From: FACHB-T130 sp042747725
Lineage (GTDB): Bacteria; Cyanobacteriota; Cyanobacteriia; Cyanobacteriales; FACHB-T130
Assembly: GCF_042747725.1 (NCBI RefSeq)
Contig: NZ_JBHZGO010000040.1
Coordinates: forward strand, 62,001-126,000
Reading direction: 5' to 3'
DNA length: 64,000 bases
A model generated the notes under the pieces. It made no database searches. It saw nothing but the letters and a program-made list of their open reading frames with translations, and was not told the origin of the DNA. The position numbers and the translations under genes were made by a program. The first letter of the stretch is position 1; each line of letters starts with the position of its first letter. Of the stretch, positions 34,271 to 43,739 are shown piece after piece.

Positions 34271-35527
34271 CTAGATTACATCTTCCAAAACATTGCGGGT
34301 ACTGAGCCACGCCCAGACCCCAACGATATTCACAATAATGCTCATACTCAAAAGAACGCCTCGCAAGCCAAATTGATCCGTAAGCGGGCCAGCGATCGCC
34401 AGCGGGGCACTCAGAGCAATATTGACGACATTATTCTGAAACCCAAAAACTTTGCCGCGCATATTTTCTGGCGTTGAGGCTTGAATCAGAGTTTGCATCG
34501 GCACGCCAACGAACGAGGCACCCAGTCCCAACAGGGCACTTAATCCTAAGCCCAGCCAGAGATGTGTAGTCAACGTAAACACACCCAATACAAAGCCCAT
34601 ACTCAAAAAACCCACCAGAGGCAAAGGCTTGTGGTGGAAGCGATCGCCCCAATGCCCCAAGACACCCGCACCAAACACCATACCCACCCCAGCAGCGGAT
34701 AGTAAAAAGCTAAATTGACCAGGCTCATTGAGACCTATTTCCTTCGCCAGCTCAATTGCCAGTACAGTTAAAGCCGCAAACACCGAATACAGAATTGTCA
34801 GCTGCACCATCGCAGTCCGAACAAGGCGTTTTTTCCATAAATAACTGAAGCCTTCTTTGAGATCGTTCCAAGGATGAACTGCCATCGATCCTATCGGAAT
34901 CGGAGTTTCTTTAATTTTCACTAACTGGCTGATACCAGCAGCCAACAGGTACAAAAGCGCCACCAAAATTTCTTGACCATACTTTCCCCCCCAAGTTCTG
35001 GCTAGACTCAACAGCGGCTCTCCCACAGAGAAACCGACAATCAGCGACCCCATCATGGTGGTTGTAAACAGCGCATTTGCCGTCATTAAATTTTCGCGCT
35101 TTACCAATAGGGGGATAGCCGCCTGCTCTGCTGGTGCAAAAAATTGCGTGACAGTAGAGATCAAAAACGTAATTACTAACAAAATTAAAAACTGCTTTGG
35201 CAATATGGGAATCAATAGCATCAATAAACCGCGAATCCAATCAGAAGCCACCATAATTTGCTTCTTCGGAAAGCGATCTACAAAAATACCCGCAGCTGAG
35301 CCAAAGAAGATTGCGGGAAGCGTGAAAGCTACCATGATGGCGGAACGCATAGAATTTGCCCCCATCAGCGACGTCTGATAGTTTTCCAGCAACGCAATCA
35401 ACAAAATGAAGAAGACCTTGTCTGCTACCTGAGACACGATCTGCCCTATCCACAGGATGAGAAAAGGTCGATTCTTCATCAGAGCGCGAAAGCCGCTACC
35501 AGAAGCGGGAGGTTCATCTGGAAACAT
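34271..35527 (-). CDS. MFS transporter (exporter-like)
   Basis: A 418-residue major facilitator with about 12 membrane helices. The N-terminal cytoplasmic part leads to F-L-I-L-W-I-G-Q-I-V-S-Q. The inter-helix 2-3 motif reads G-I-F-V-D-R-F-P-K-K-Q-I-M, the usual MFS loop signature. It resembles the MFS_3/enterobactin-exporter branch, which includes drug and siderophore exporters; the substrate is unknown. The ATG is at 35527. No regulator is adjacent and it is probably transcribed alone. Confidence 0.85.
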   Translation of the reverse strand: MFPDEPPASGSGFRALMKNRPFLILWIGQIVSQVADKVFFILLIALLENYQTSLMGANSMRSAIMVAFTLPAIFFGSAAGIFVDRFPKKQIMVASDWIRGLLMLLIPILPKQFLILLVITFLISTVTQFFAPAEQAAIPLLVKRENLMTANALFTTTMMGSLIVGFSVGEPLLSLARTWGGKYGQEILVALLYLLAAGISQLVKIKETPIPIGSMAVHPWNDLKEGFSYLWKKRLVRTAMVQLTILYSVFAALTVLAIELAKEIGLNEPGQFSFLLSAAGVGMVFGAGVLGHWGDRFHHKPLPLVGFLSMGFVLGVFTLTTHLWLGLGLSALLGLGASFVGVPMQTLIQASTPENMRGKVFGFQNNVVNIALSAPLAIAGPLTDQFGLRGVLLSMSIIVNIVGVWAWLSTRNVLEDVI

Positions 35528-35981
35528 AAGAAGTGTTCAGGAGCCTCTTGAGTACAACCCTAGTGTGCGCTGGCGAGAGTCACTTGTGCCAGTCGAGTAG
35601 CCACTTTTTGTCAAAGTTTTTAAAAGCCATCTCTGCCATAATAGCTATTCCACTCTATATGTTAACCAGCATCCAGCATTGGAAAGATCGCCAAACACAT
35701 GACTTTTCCCCCCATCTGTAGCGGTTGGAAACCCTGTGTAGCTGTTGTTTTTACCTTCTGTATAAACTGCAATACTTGGCAGAAAATTGTCAATTAAATT
35801 ACCAAATCATTCACTTGACAAATTTCATGCTATTTTACCCAATGGCGAATGTCTGAAGACCGATCCTGTGCTAAGTTAATCACTGGGAATTTAATTCGGC
35901 TGAGTGAGTTGGTTGTCTATGTTGACAGACATCTCGCCGAATCGAAGTCTCTACACCATCTGCATAAAGCGAGATACTTCC
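35528..35981. other. Divergent spacer between the MFS gene and the RNA-binding protein gene
   Basis: 454 bp without a supported gene. A TTGACA box at 35815-35820 has no good -10 box at 17 bp. In cyanobacteria, genes for glycine-rich RRM proteins usually have long untranslated leaders that control cold induction, and the stretch from about 35820 to 35981 could be such a leader. Short reading frames here have no family similarity. Confidence 0.45.
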
Positions 35982-36296
35982 ATGTCTATCTATGTAGGCA
36001 ACCTATCCTACGACGTCACCCAAGAAGACCTTAGCCAAGTTTTTGCCGAATACGGAACTGTTAAGCGGGTTCAGCTACCCACTGACCGCGAGACAGGTCG
36101 CCCGCGTGGCTTTGGTTTTGTGGAAATGGAAACTGAAGCTGAAGAAACGGCTGCCATTGAAGCTCTAGATGGAGCGGAGTGGATGGGTCGGGATTTAAAA
36201 GTTAACAAAGCCAAACCCCGTGAAGATACAAGACCATCTGGCGGCGGCGGCGGTAATCGCAGACCCAGTAGTGGTGGCTTCTCTCGACGCTACTAA
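35982..36296 (+). CDS. Glycine-rich RNA-binding protein (RRM, Rbp family)
   Basis: It has 104 residues from the ATG at 35982 (start M-S-I-Y-V-G-N-L). One RRM domain fills residues 2-80, with RNP2 I-Y-V-G-N-L and RNP1 R-G-F-G-F-V-E-M. A short Gly/Arg/Ser tail (G-G-G-G-G-N-R-R then F-S-R-R-Y) follows. Cyanobacterial Rbp proteins bind mRNA, are cold-inducible and have recently been linked to placing photosystem mRNAs near thylakoids. An upstream in-frame start at 35904 would add unconserved sequence and is rejected. A terminator-like hairpin follows. Confidence 0.92.
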   Translation: MSIYVGNLSYDVTQEDLSQVFAEYGTVKRVQLPTDRETGRPRGFGFVEMETEAEETAAIEALDGAEWMGRDLKVNKAKPREDTRPSGGGGGNRRPSSGGFSRRY

Positions 36297-36346
36297 GTTT
36301 TAAGACAAAAACATTAACAAGCCTAGTCTCCAGCAGATTGACACTT

Positions 36347-36402
36347 CCACTGCTTAACGCTGTTTTTCTTTTTTATATATAGAATGAGCGTTCTAGCAGT
36401 GG
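36347..36402 (+). terminator. Terminator-like hairpin after the RNA-binding protein gene
   Basis: CCACTGCT and AACGCT pair with AGCGTT and AGCAGTGG (14 pairs with a small bulge) around a T-rich loop of about 24 nt, followed by ATTTTTATTT. It is 50 bp after the rbp stop. The loop itself holds TTTTTCTTTTTT. Confidence 0.6.
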
Positions 36403-36615
36403 ATTTTTATTTAAAAGTGCCGACGTTTCTAAAATACTTAATTGTTAGCCCGTCCTGGCATTTTTGTTGACACAGGTAGTAAGTAGTGCTGATTTAATAA
36501 TATTTTGACGGTTTGTAGAAGCTTTTCGGTCGGAAAGTCCCTACTCCTTCAATTAACATTGACAGCATAGGGGGTGAAAGCCAATTGAATCGACTACCCC
36601 AAACACCAAAACCTA

Positions 36616-36760
36616 CTAAGTAGATGGATCTAATATTTGTAGGATGGGTAGAGCATAAGCGTAGGCGCGTTCATGCCGTAAGGCTTTAGCCTTCAAGGGA
36701 GAGTAACCCATCAAACCCATTTCAGTGTTGGGTAACGTTACCTCAACCATTCCCTACCTC
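36616..36760. repeat. Dispersed intergenic repeat A, copy 2
   Basis: About 140 bp nearly identical to 2033-2173, in the same orientation. The two differ mainly in the loop after GGCTTTAGCC and near the right end. It lies in the spacer at the 3' end of the eCIS locus. That spacer (36297-37025) has no gene but holds three repeat elements side by side. Confidence 0.75.
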
Positions 36761-36813
36761 ATATGTTTAGTTTAATTATGTCTACCTACTTAAGTAAGTG
36801 GGATTAATTATTT

Positions 36814-36904
36814 CAGGACTTACGCAACAGCACCACATCTGAGGGCAACCACAGGGGGATTGCCCCTACAAAATGCTATATGTATAAGCTTTGCGTAAGT
36901 CCTG
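36814..36904. repeat. Palindromic element B, copy 4 (reverse orientation)
   Basis: Ends read CAGGACTTACGCAA and TTTGCGTAAGTCCTG, the same terminal inverted repeats as copy 1. The interior is in reverse orientation (CTATATGTATAAGCTTTGCG at the right end). Only 54 bp separate it from repeat A copy 2. Confidence 0.87.
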
Positions 36905-36980
36905 ATTTGTAGGATGGGTAGAGCATAAGCGAAACCAATGCAGGTGTTGGGATTTCCTCCGTCAAGCCAACCTACAAATA
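36904..36980. repeat. Repeat A-like short element
   Basis: TTTGTAGGATGGGTAGAGCA is shared with repeat A, but the interior is shorter. The right end CCAACCTACAAATA is the inverted complement of the left end. It shares a border with element B copy 4. Confidence 0.65.
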
Positions 36981-37025
36981 TCTTCAATTTAATTGCATTC
37001 GCTTACTTACCAGTCGTTAATTAAG

Positions 37026-39911
37026 TCAGTCAGAACGGGGTGGTAACTCGGAGGGCGAGAGCGAACCAGGCTCGCTGGGTGTGGGTGAACCGGCGGCGGG
37101 GGTGGCAGGGGTACCGGCGGCGGGAGTGGCAGGAGTACCGGCGGCAGGAGTACTAACAGCAGGGGTACCAGCGCCAGAAGCCTCTGGGGAACCAGTATTA
37201 GAGGTCGCGGCGGGTGCCCCAGAGGCTCCGGGAGGGGGAGCTGGGGGTAGCGGCGGTGGGACGAGTGGAGCCGGGGCTAAGGCAGGTGGAGTAGGGACTA
37301 GGGCAGGTGGAGCCGGGACTAAGGCAGGTGGAGCCGGTGGGGGCGGCGGTTCAAAAGTTTCAATTGTAACTGCTCTGCTAATTTGTTCGCCAGAGGCATT
37401 GGTGACTTGCAGCGTAATCGTTTCACTACCCGGTTTTTGACTGAGAGTATAGGGGATACTGCCTTGAGCTGGAACCGTACCGGGTGCCGGAAGCAGCTCA
37501 ACCTTAATATCGTTGCCGCCTTCTACTTTCCAAGATATTTTAATAATTGCACCGGGTTTTGCCTGATTGACTGGAACAATATATTTTGGTAAAGCTTCTT
37601 GATTGTTGATTTGAAAATTAACAATTCTAGAAGGTTGAGCTTTAATTTTAATCGCATCCGTCTTTTTAGAATCTGATGGTTCCGGTTGTCCTGTATTGGG
37701 AACGACCATCAATTCAAAGATGTAGTCTCCAGGTTTGCGAGCATCTGTAGGCACATTTTTGCAGATTAGCGCTGCGTCGGCGGTACAGTATTTTGCCAAA
37801 CCAGTTGCAACACCTTTGCTGAAGTCAAACCGCTTCAATACACTATTCACCGCACCGTCAGGCGATCGCCCGATCAACTGCAACTCTTTGATCTGCTCTG
37901 GATTGACAACTCTCCAATTGAGGCGAATTTTATTTTCATCGCTGACTTTTTTATTGGCATTGGTGGGGTTGCCAGGAACCTCTGCATAAATAGGTTTTGT
38001 AGAGGAAAACTCGATAATCTTCGGGGGAGGCTCCGGTTCAATTTTGATCGGACTGGTCTTCAGGGTGTCCGATGCGGCATCTTTTCCCTTTTTCGAGAAT
38101 ACTTTCAGTTCAAAAACATAGTCACCGGCTTTGCGGGCATCTGTACGCACATTTTTGCAGATTAAAACCTGCCGAATCGCACAAAATGACTTGAGTTGCT
38201 CTGGAACACCCTGGCGGAAATCGTAAGAAATTGGTTCAACGGTAGCCGTTCCGTCAGGCGATTGCCCGGTGAGCAAGAGCGACTGTATCTGATTTGGGTG
38301 GCGAATTTGCCAACTCAGACGAATTAAGTCGCCTTCAGAGGCTTGATAGAGAGGGTCTTCAGAGCTAAATTGCAGAATTTTTGGTGGCGGCTTTGGCTTA
38401 AAGAATAGCAACCAAATCAGGAAAGCGATCGCTACCAGAATTCCTATAGAAAGCAGCAATACCAGCAGGAACTGCCACCAAGGACGGGGTTCCCAATACA
38501 GCGTCCCCTGAGGTACATCATTAATCAGCGGTAACTGCTGCGTATCTTCAACTTCAACGCCGAAGCCGATCAACCGTCCTCCCCCGTACAGAGGACGACG
38601 CCACCACTTGAGCGGTTTTACCTGAACTTCGGCGATCGCTAAAGAAAAAGGCGCTATCCGCACCAGGGAAGGCGACACCGTGTAAGAACACACATCCTCC
38701 TCATCCAAACTTTTGGCGCGCAAGATCACCTCGCGCGAGGTGTTGCCCCCATTATTTAATCTGAGTTCATACAATCCGGATAGGCGTCTCACCTTACCTA
38801 CCAGGGTGCGAAATTCTACGGTCAGAAGGTAAGTCGGGAGAATTTCTAGGTAAACGACATCCAGCAGCACCAGGTCTGGATTGTTGACAGAATATAAGCG
38901 AACGGTGGGATAGTAAGTTCCTGCCAGCGCGTCCATTGGCGGGTTTAACAGTAGCAGGATTTGCCCCCTGTCTCCGGGGTTGAGGTCTAATCCCGTCGTC
39001 GTTGTCACCAGTCCCGGCGACTCTAGCCCTTCCGGATAACGCACGCTAAACCATTTCTCATCCAGATCCGGGCACATCAGCCGAAACCGATCGACTCGGT
39101 CAGAGCGGTTGTGTACGTTCACCACAACTTGCAACAGCGAACCGGGTTGGAGACGAGCTGGGACAGCAGAACTGGTGATTGGTACAAGACTAAAGGTGGG
39201 GTCGCTAACCCGAATGGCAGTCTCAATCGGCGGTAAAACCTGGAGTCGCGCTTGATGCCGGATCGGGGTATCTTCGGGGTAGTGTTGCGGCGCATCGACT
39301 ACCAGCAGGTATGGGTAGGTGCCCGGTTTCGTCTCGACTGGCACCTGAAACTGAAAGATCGCCTCGCTGGTAGAGTTGGAACCTAATGCCAGCCGCTGAT
39401 GGGGAGAAGCACACCACTGACGAAGAGGCTGGGATACTTCATCGACAAAAATATCAATTAAGGCACTTTGATTGCCCTTATTACTCACCGTGATGCATAG
39501 ATCGAAGGTCGCTCCGGCAACGAGGGCGTAGTCTCCGGAAGGATTTAGGATAACCGCGAGGGGATTACCAGGAGCCAGCGCTTGGTGGATGGTTTGAGGC
39601 AACTGCTGACTGCCTCGTTTGGCAGCAAGACGCATCCGATAGCGTAATTCGCCTGCAACTTCCGTCTCCTGTACAAAGCCTTGATCTACCAGATCGTCCA
39701 ACAGAGCGATCGCTACGTCCTCCCCTGAGCCAGTACGATCTGCCACTTCAGCCAGACTGACTTCTGATTTTTTACGCATCATCCATTGCACGATCTGTCG
39801 CTGGGAGTCTGGCAGCGTCAGGACATCAACCATTGTGAGACCACCGGCTTTTTCATCCTGTCTCCCCTGTCTCTCTAAGGAACCAGCATCGAACGGTTGT
39901 CTCGTTGTCAT
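37026..39911 (-). CDS. eCIS-associated membrane protein: winged helix, Ig-like domains, Pro/Ala tail
   Basis: It has 961 residues. Residues about 30-95 read like a winged helix (S-E-V-S-L-A-E-V-A-D-R-T-G-S-G-E-D-V-A). About 110-470 are several Ig/CARDB-like beta domains (N-x-S-D-R-V-D-R-F, L-N-P-G-D-R-G-Q). One membrane helix lies at about 478-505. Three further beta domains follow, two of them with a shared pattern (L-I-C-K-N-V-R/P-T-D-A-R-K-x-G-D-Y). The C-terminus (about 885-961) is a Pro- then Ala/Thr/Gly-rich tail with G-T-P-A-T-P-A-A repeats. It is the last gene of the eCIS locus. Its topology suggests an anchor holding the baseplate to a membrane; this is inference from context. Confidence 0.6.
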   Translation of the reverse strand: MTTRQPFDAGSLERQGRQDEKAGGLTMVDVLTLPDSQRQIVQWMMRKKSEVSLAEVADRTGSGEDVAIALLDDLVDQGFVQETEVAGELRYRMRLAAKRGSQQLPQTIHQALAPGNPLAVILNPSGDYALVAGATFDLCITVSNKGNQSALIDIFVDEVSQPLRQWCASPHQRLALGSNSTSEAIFQFQVPVETKPGTYPYLLVVDAPQHYPEDTPIRHQARLQVLPPIETAIRVSDPTFSLVPITSSAVPARLQPGSLLQVVVNVHNRSDRVDRFRLMCPDLDEKWFSVRYPEGLESPGLVTTTTGLDLNPGDRGQILLLLNPPMDALAGTYYPTVRLYSVNNPDLVLLDVVYLEILPTYLLTVEFRTLVGKVRRLSGLYELRLNNGGNTSREVILRAKSLDEEDVCSYTVSPSLVRIAPFSLAIAEVQVKPLKWWRRPLYGGGRLIGFGVEVEDTQQLPLINDVPQGTLYWEPRPWWQFLLVLLLSIGILVAIAFLIWLLFFKPKPPPKILQFSSEDPLYQASEGDLIRLSWQIRHPNQIQSLLLTGQSPDGTATVEPISYDFRQGVPEQLKSFCAIRQVLICKNVRTDARKAGDYVFELKVFSKKGKDAASDTLKTSPIKIEPEPPPKIIEFSSTKPIYAEVPGNPTNANKKVSDENKIRLNWRVVNPEQIKELQLIGRSPDGAVNSVLKRFDFSKGVATGLAKYCTADAALICKNVPTDARKPGDYIFELMVVPNTGQPEPSDSKKTDAIKIKAQPSRIVNFQINNQEALPKYIVPVNQAKPGAIIKISWKVEGGNDIKVELLPAPGTVPAQGSIPYTLSQKPGSETITLQVTNASGEQISRAVTIETFEPPPPPAPPALVPAPPALVPTPPALAPAPLVPPPLPPAPPPGASGAPAATSNTGSPEASGAGTPAVSTPAAGTPATPAAGTPATPAAGSPTPSEPGSLSPSELPPRSD

Positions 39912-40016
39912 TGTTTCCCTCCCCAGAAATAAGGACTGAGGAGACGCGATAAATCGGCGTCTCTACGCGACTGAAAACTCAGTGAGGCGTCCTGCTCAGT
40001 TCTCAGTTTTTTTACC

Positions 40017-42179
40017 TCAGTTTTGTTGGTCGCACTGTAGTTGCGGTAGCCGATCGACACGTTTTAACCTCACCTCAGTATCATCACTACCACTAACTAC
40101 GAAGATAGAGTTTCCGACCGTTTTGATATCTACACTATTAATATGCCAAGACTGACCAAACGAGAGATCGATTTTTCTGCCTTTTAATTGGGAATCGCGT
40201 TTACCTTCAGCAGTCAGAGGCCAAAGCATCACCCGTCCGTCATCCCCTCCACTCGCCAAGTAGCAACCATTGGCGCTCAAGGCTACCGACCGAACTGACT
40301 TGCCGCCGTGACCATCTGACCATTCATCCAAAACTTCACAAGGTCCCTGCTCGGCAAGACATTTTTGCATATTCCATAAGGTAATATACCCCTGGTTATC
40401 AGCAGTGACTAAAAGATTCGGCTTGTATTCAGCACTATCCAAGCTGACGATGTAATCTTCCTGACCTCCTTGCCGGGGATAGGATACGCGCCCCCACTTA
40501 TCTTTTGCCAAATTCCAGACTACAAATTGGTTGTAGCGTCCCGCGATCGCTAAGTTTCTATCGGCTTTTCCCACCAATGCTAAAGCATTCACTACAAAAT
40601 CAAATTTCTTCCCTCGCAGCGGTTGATTGGTAGAGTTAGGATTGTCGAGGTCGCGTTCTATATCCCACACCGCAACCAAACCACTCCCGTGACCGCTCAA
40701 TAGATAACGCGAGTCTTTGGTGAATTCTAGAGCCAAAACCCGATCGTCTTTTTGGAAAGAGAAAGAATTTATCGGTTGCTTTTCCCCCGATACATTCCAC
40801 AGCTGGATCTCCCCATTCTCTAAGCCTGCTGCAACCACATTATTGTCTACTGGTTTATACCGGATGACGCGCACGGCTTTACCCGCCTTTCCCACAACCC
40901 CAATTTCTTGATTAATCAAAGGATTCACAAAGCCTGAAGTGCGCCATCTGATTGCGGTTTGGTCATTCGAGCCACTGATCAGTTGCTCGCCTAGTCCATT
41001 AAATTGCACCGACGTGACAGAAGCTTTGTGACCCCAAAATGGGTTGCCGGGGTTTAGCCACGACAGCGACCAGAGCAGGAAAAGCAGCAATACTAATCCC
41101 GCTAACTGCATCCAGATAGGGAGAACCGGCTGGACGAGCAGTTTCAAGATTTGGGTGTCATTGCGGACATCTAAGCGATCATCCGACACAATCGCCCTAA
41201 CTTCTAAAAGAAATTTTTGGACTGAACCCCACCAGCGCCGCTTCCTCGTACACACCAGCTGCAACTGAGTCGTCTCGCCTGGGTTCAGGTCTACCACTTC
41301 AGGGATGACCTGCAAATGGAATCTCCGCTGATCCTCCGCCTCGACTTCGCAACTCACTTGCTGAGTTAAATTGCTGGCATTCTCAAAATTGAGTTTGTAA
41401 CTTGCGGAGTTAGACTTCCATCTAGGTAGCCAATTCCGCGATGGAGGGATTTGCTGCAAGGCTGGGGTGCAACTGAAATCCATAAATCCCGCAGCAACGA
41501 TCTTGATTGATCCTGCATTCCTGGATGGGGGACCATTGTGCTGAGTACATTCAACGGTAAAAGGGTATACCTGGCTGGGGGCAAGGGTTGCAATGGGTAT
41601 TTGGCATAAGAAACTTGTTTCTACCTTGCCCGCTGGTGCAACTTGCAGCCGTCGTTGGGCACTCTCGACTAGCCAAGTCGGCTCTATGCCCACAAAATGT
41701 AGCACGACATTGGTGGATAGTTGACTGGGATTGTATACCCAGACTGGTATTTCGACCAAGTCTGTCGGATGAACTACGAATTCTCGGACTGGCAGCTCAA
41801 CCTGCATGGGGATGGAGCCAGTTCCCTGCTCAATGGCTATTCTGAGAAGTTGTCTTTCTTCTTCCCGCAGTTCCATCGAGAAGATGCGGACTGTGATATT
41901 CATTTTGCCAACAAACCCAGGAACGGGCGTGTCAGTAATCGCTACATAAAACTTTGTACTATCTCCAGGGGGCGTTTTGGCGCTAATTCCTGGAGATAGT
42001 TTATACCAGGAATTAGCCACACTAGAGTCAGCACCAGCTGCTAGCAGTTCTACTTGAAAAGTAGCAAATTGATTGCTTTCATTTGTAACAGTTACTTCTA
42101 AGGAAGCCGGTATCCCTCCCGGTTTGTATCTAAGTAACTGGGTGGATAATTTAGCATTGATGAGACTTTTATTTACCAT
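40017..42179 (-). CDS. eCIS-associated membrane protein: Ig-like domains, membrane helix, WD40 propeller
   Basis: It has 720 residues from the ATG at 42179 (a TTG lies one codon upstream). Residues about 1-345 are Ig-like beta domains with phrases also found in the 961-residue protein and the tail protein I (N-S-W-Y-K-L-S-P-G, L-N-P-G-E-T-T-Q-L). One membrane helix is at about 353-376 (P-I-W-M-Q-L-A-G-L-V-L-L-L-F-L-L). The rest is a WD40 beta-propeller of about six or seven blades (S-G-S-N-D-Q-T, L-S-G-H-G-S-G-L-V-A-V-W-D, S-G-G-D-D-G-R-V-M-L-W). The two soluble parts lie on opposite membrane faces. It may couple the particle to the membrane and to another partner through the propeller. Confidence 0.65.
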   Translation of the reverse strand: MVNKSLINAKLSTQLLRYKPGGIPASLEVTVTNESNQFATFQVELLAAGADSSVANSWYKLSPGISAKTPPGDSTKFYVAITDTPVPGFVGKMNITVRIFSMELREEERQLLRIAIEQGTGSIPMQVELPVREFVVHPTDLVEIPVWVYNPSQLSTNVVLHFVGIEPTWLVESAQRRLQVAPAGKVETSFLCQIPIATLAPSQVYPFTVECTQHNGPPSRNAGSIKIVAAGFMDFSCTPALQQIPPSRNWLPRWKSNSASYKLNFENASNLTQQVSCEVEAEDQRRFHLQVIPEVVDLNPGETTQLQLVCTRKRRWWGSVQKFLLEVRAIVSDDRLDVRNDTQILKLLVQPVLPIWMQLAGLVLLLFLLWSLSWLNPGNPFWGHKASVTSVQFNGLGEQLISGSNDQTAIRWRTSGFVNPLINQEIGVVGKAGKAVRVIRYKPVDNNVVAAGLENGEIQLWNVSGEKQPINSFSFQKDDRVLALEFTKDSRYLLSGHGSGLVAVWDIERDLDNPNSTNQPLRGKKFDFVVNALALVGKADRNLAIAGRYNQFVVWNLAKDKWGRVSYPRQGGQEDYIVSLDSAEYKPNLLVTADNQGYITLWNMQKCLAEQGPCEVLDEWSDGHGGKSVRSVALSANGCYLASGGDDGRVMLWPLTAEGKRDSQLKGRKIDLSFGQSWHINSVDIKTVGNSIFVVSGSDDTEVRLKRVDRLPQLQCDQQN

Positions 42180-42423
42180 CAAAAATATACCTTTTTAGCG
42201 ATAGCAGTCTTATTGAATTGGTGAAAGCTACCTTTTTTTAATGAACCGCGAAAGCGCAAAGAGCGCTAAGGAAGAAAGAGAGAGAGAGAGAGAATTTCAT
42301 CAACTTATTAAAATTGCTATAGTAGCTAGATAGCTAATGACCTTTATTTGCTAACTGTTACTAGCAGCGAACAAGAACACCGGAAAAAACACCGTCTAGT
42401 TTTTGTTTGGAGGATAGAAGATT

Positions 42424-43686
42424 TTAAAATTGTAATTTGTCAAAAATAGCTTGTTTGACAGAGGGTTTGGCGACGGTTGATGCGGGCTTATCTGCTCTTA
42501 ATAATTGGGTGAGTTGCCGCCTGCGCCATGCGAAATGCAGAAGGTTAATTCCCAATTCTTGGGCGGTGCGGATAGTTTCTCGCGACAGTAAAAACTTGTC
42601 ATCCAATCCCCAAGCTGCTGACAAACTGCCAACTACTAAGATAATTCCTCCGCCATAGCCGAGTTGAATGGGCTGTTGATTCAAAGTGGGTAACGCTGCA
42701 AACAAGAAAGGCTGTGTCCGCAAGGGATGATTTCGGCTCAGGCGTCTGATATCCTCTAAAGGAGTTCCGAGTTGTTGAGCGATCGCCATGATGCTCTCAA
42801 TCAGGTCTATGGCATCGGTGGCAGCATCGACTAGCAGGACACCCCCTGTCTCTAAATAATTTTTTAGGGCTTCAAATTCAGGGGTCGTTAAATAGAGTGC
42901 CTGACGACCCCTGAAGTAAAGCAGATCATAGCCTAAAGCGGCAAGCGGCAAAGACTTTTCGGTACCCAAAAAGGGAACTTGTCCAATCAGATCCGCTCCC
43001 TGTAAGCTGGGGTAAAGTGCAGCAACCGAATTGAGTAAGTAAGAGAGATGGGAAAAACTACGCTCATCGGCAGGTTGCTGCTGCGTCACTTGGGCAACGC
43101 GGACAACTGCTTGGGGACGCGATCGCGCGATCGCTCGATAACGCAAATCTAAGCTATTAACCGTCGGAAAAAACACATCCCTAGGATTCTCTAATTCCTC
43201 TAACTCGGATCGCAGAAAAATTCGGCACAATTCCACTTCCATTTCACTCGGTGGAGTAGTCTTTTCATCAAGCCGGAAAGTTTCCTTTTCAAATTCACGA
43301 GACTCTTTCCGGCGCAATTTTTCCGGATCTACATAACTAATCGCCAGATAAACCATCTGAGGGTTCTCTGTTAGCGTCTCACCCGACACCCGAAATTCAA
43401 TCGGTTCGGAAACAATAATTGGGTTTCCCGCCAAGTCAATCGCAATTCCCGGCTGAATTTGTACCCAACGTCCATCCCGGAATTGCGGCGCAACTTCCGC
43501 TGGTGCCGCAATCAAGCGCACGCCCAAACCGCAGACAATCCCTGGCTGGTTAAGAGACTGATAATGGATATTCTGTCGCTGTCGGTGGTACTCATGCGTC
43601 CGACGCCAGCGGTCGGCATTCATCAACAGACCATCAGTAACCTGGAGACGTTCTAAAGGATTAGTCGGTGGTGGAGGAAACATCAT
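42424..43686 (-). CDS. eCIS-locus protein with DUF4159-like C-terminal domain
   Basis: It has 420 residues and no membrane helix. The N-terminal about 200 residues (L-E-R-L-Q-V-T-D-G-L-L-M-N-A-D-R-W, then Q-P-G-I-V-C-G-L-G-V) resemble proteins encoded beside eCIS baseplate genes. The C-terminal half (about 225-390: F-S-H-L-S-Y-L-L-N, L-Y-F-R-G-R-Q-A-L-Y-L, G-G-V-L-L-V-D-A) matches the DUF4159 pattern, a glutamine-amidotransferase-like fold found in membrane-associated proteins. The catalytic Cys is absent, so a structural or binding role is likely. It lies between tail protein I and the WD40 protein. Confidence 0.58.
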   Translation of the reverse strand: MMFPPPPTNPLERLQVTDGLLMNADRWRRTHEYHRQRQNIHYQSLNQPGIVCGLGVRLIAAPAEVAPQFRDGRWVQIQPGIAIDLAGNPIIVSEPIEFRVSGETLTENPQMVYLAISYVDPEKLRRKESREFEKETFRLDEKTTPPSEMEVELCRIFLRSELEELENPRDVFFPTVNSLDLRYRAIARSRPQAVVRVAQVTQQQPADERSFSHLSYLLNSVAALYPSLQGADLIGQVPFLGTEKSLPLAALGYDLLYFRGRQALYLTTPEFEALKNYLETGGVLLVDAATDAIDLIESIMAIAQQLGTPLEDIRRLSRNHPLRTQPFLFAALPTLNQQPIQLGYGGGIILVVGSLSAAWGLDDKFLLSRETIRTAQELGINLLHFAWRRRQLTQLLRADKPASTVAKPSVKQAIFDKLQF

Positions 43687-43739
43687 TGTTAATAGCTAAT
43701 TGAAGGATTGTTAATGACTAATTGCTTTTTTTATTACGA

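Noticed and set aside
37081..37440. 119-codon plus-strand Gly/Ala/Val-rich frame
   Set aside because: Shadow of the Pro/Ala-rich tail of the 961-residue membrane protein.
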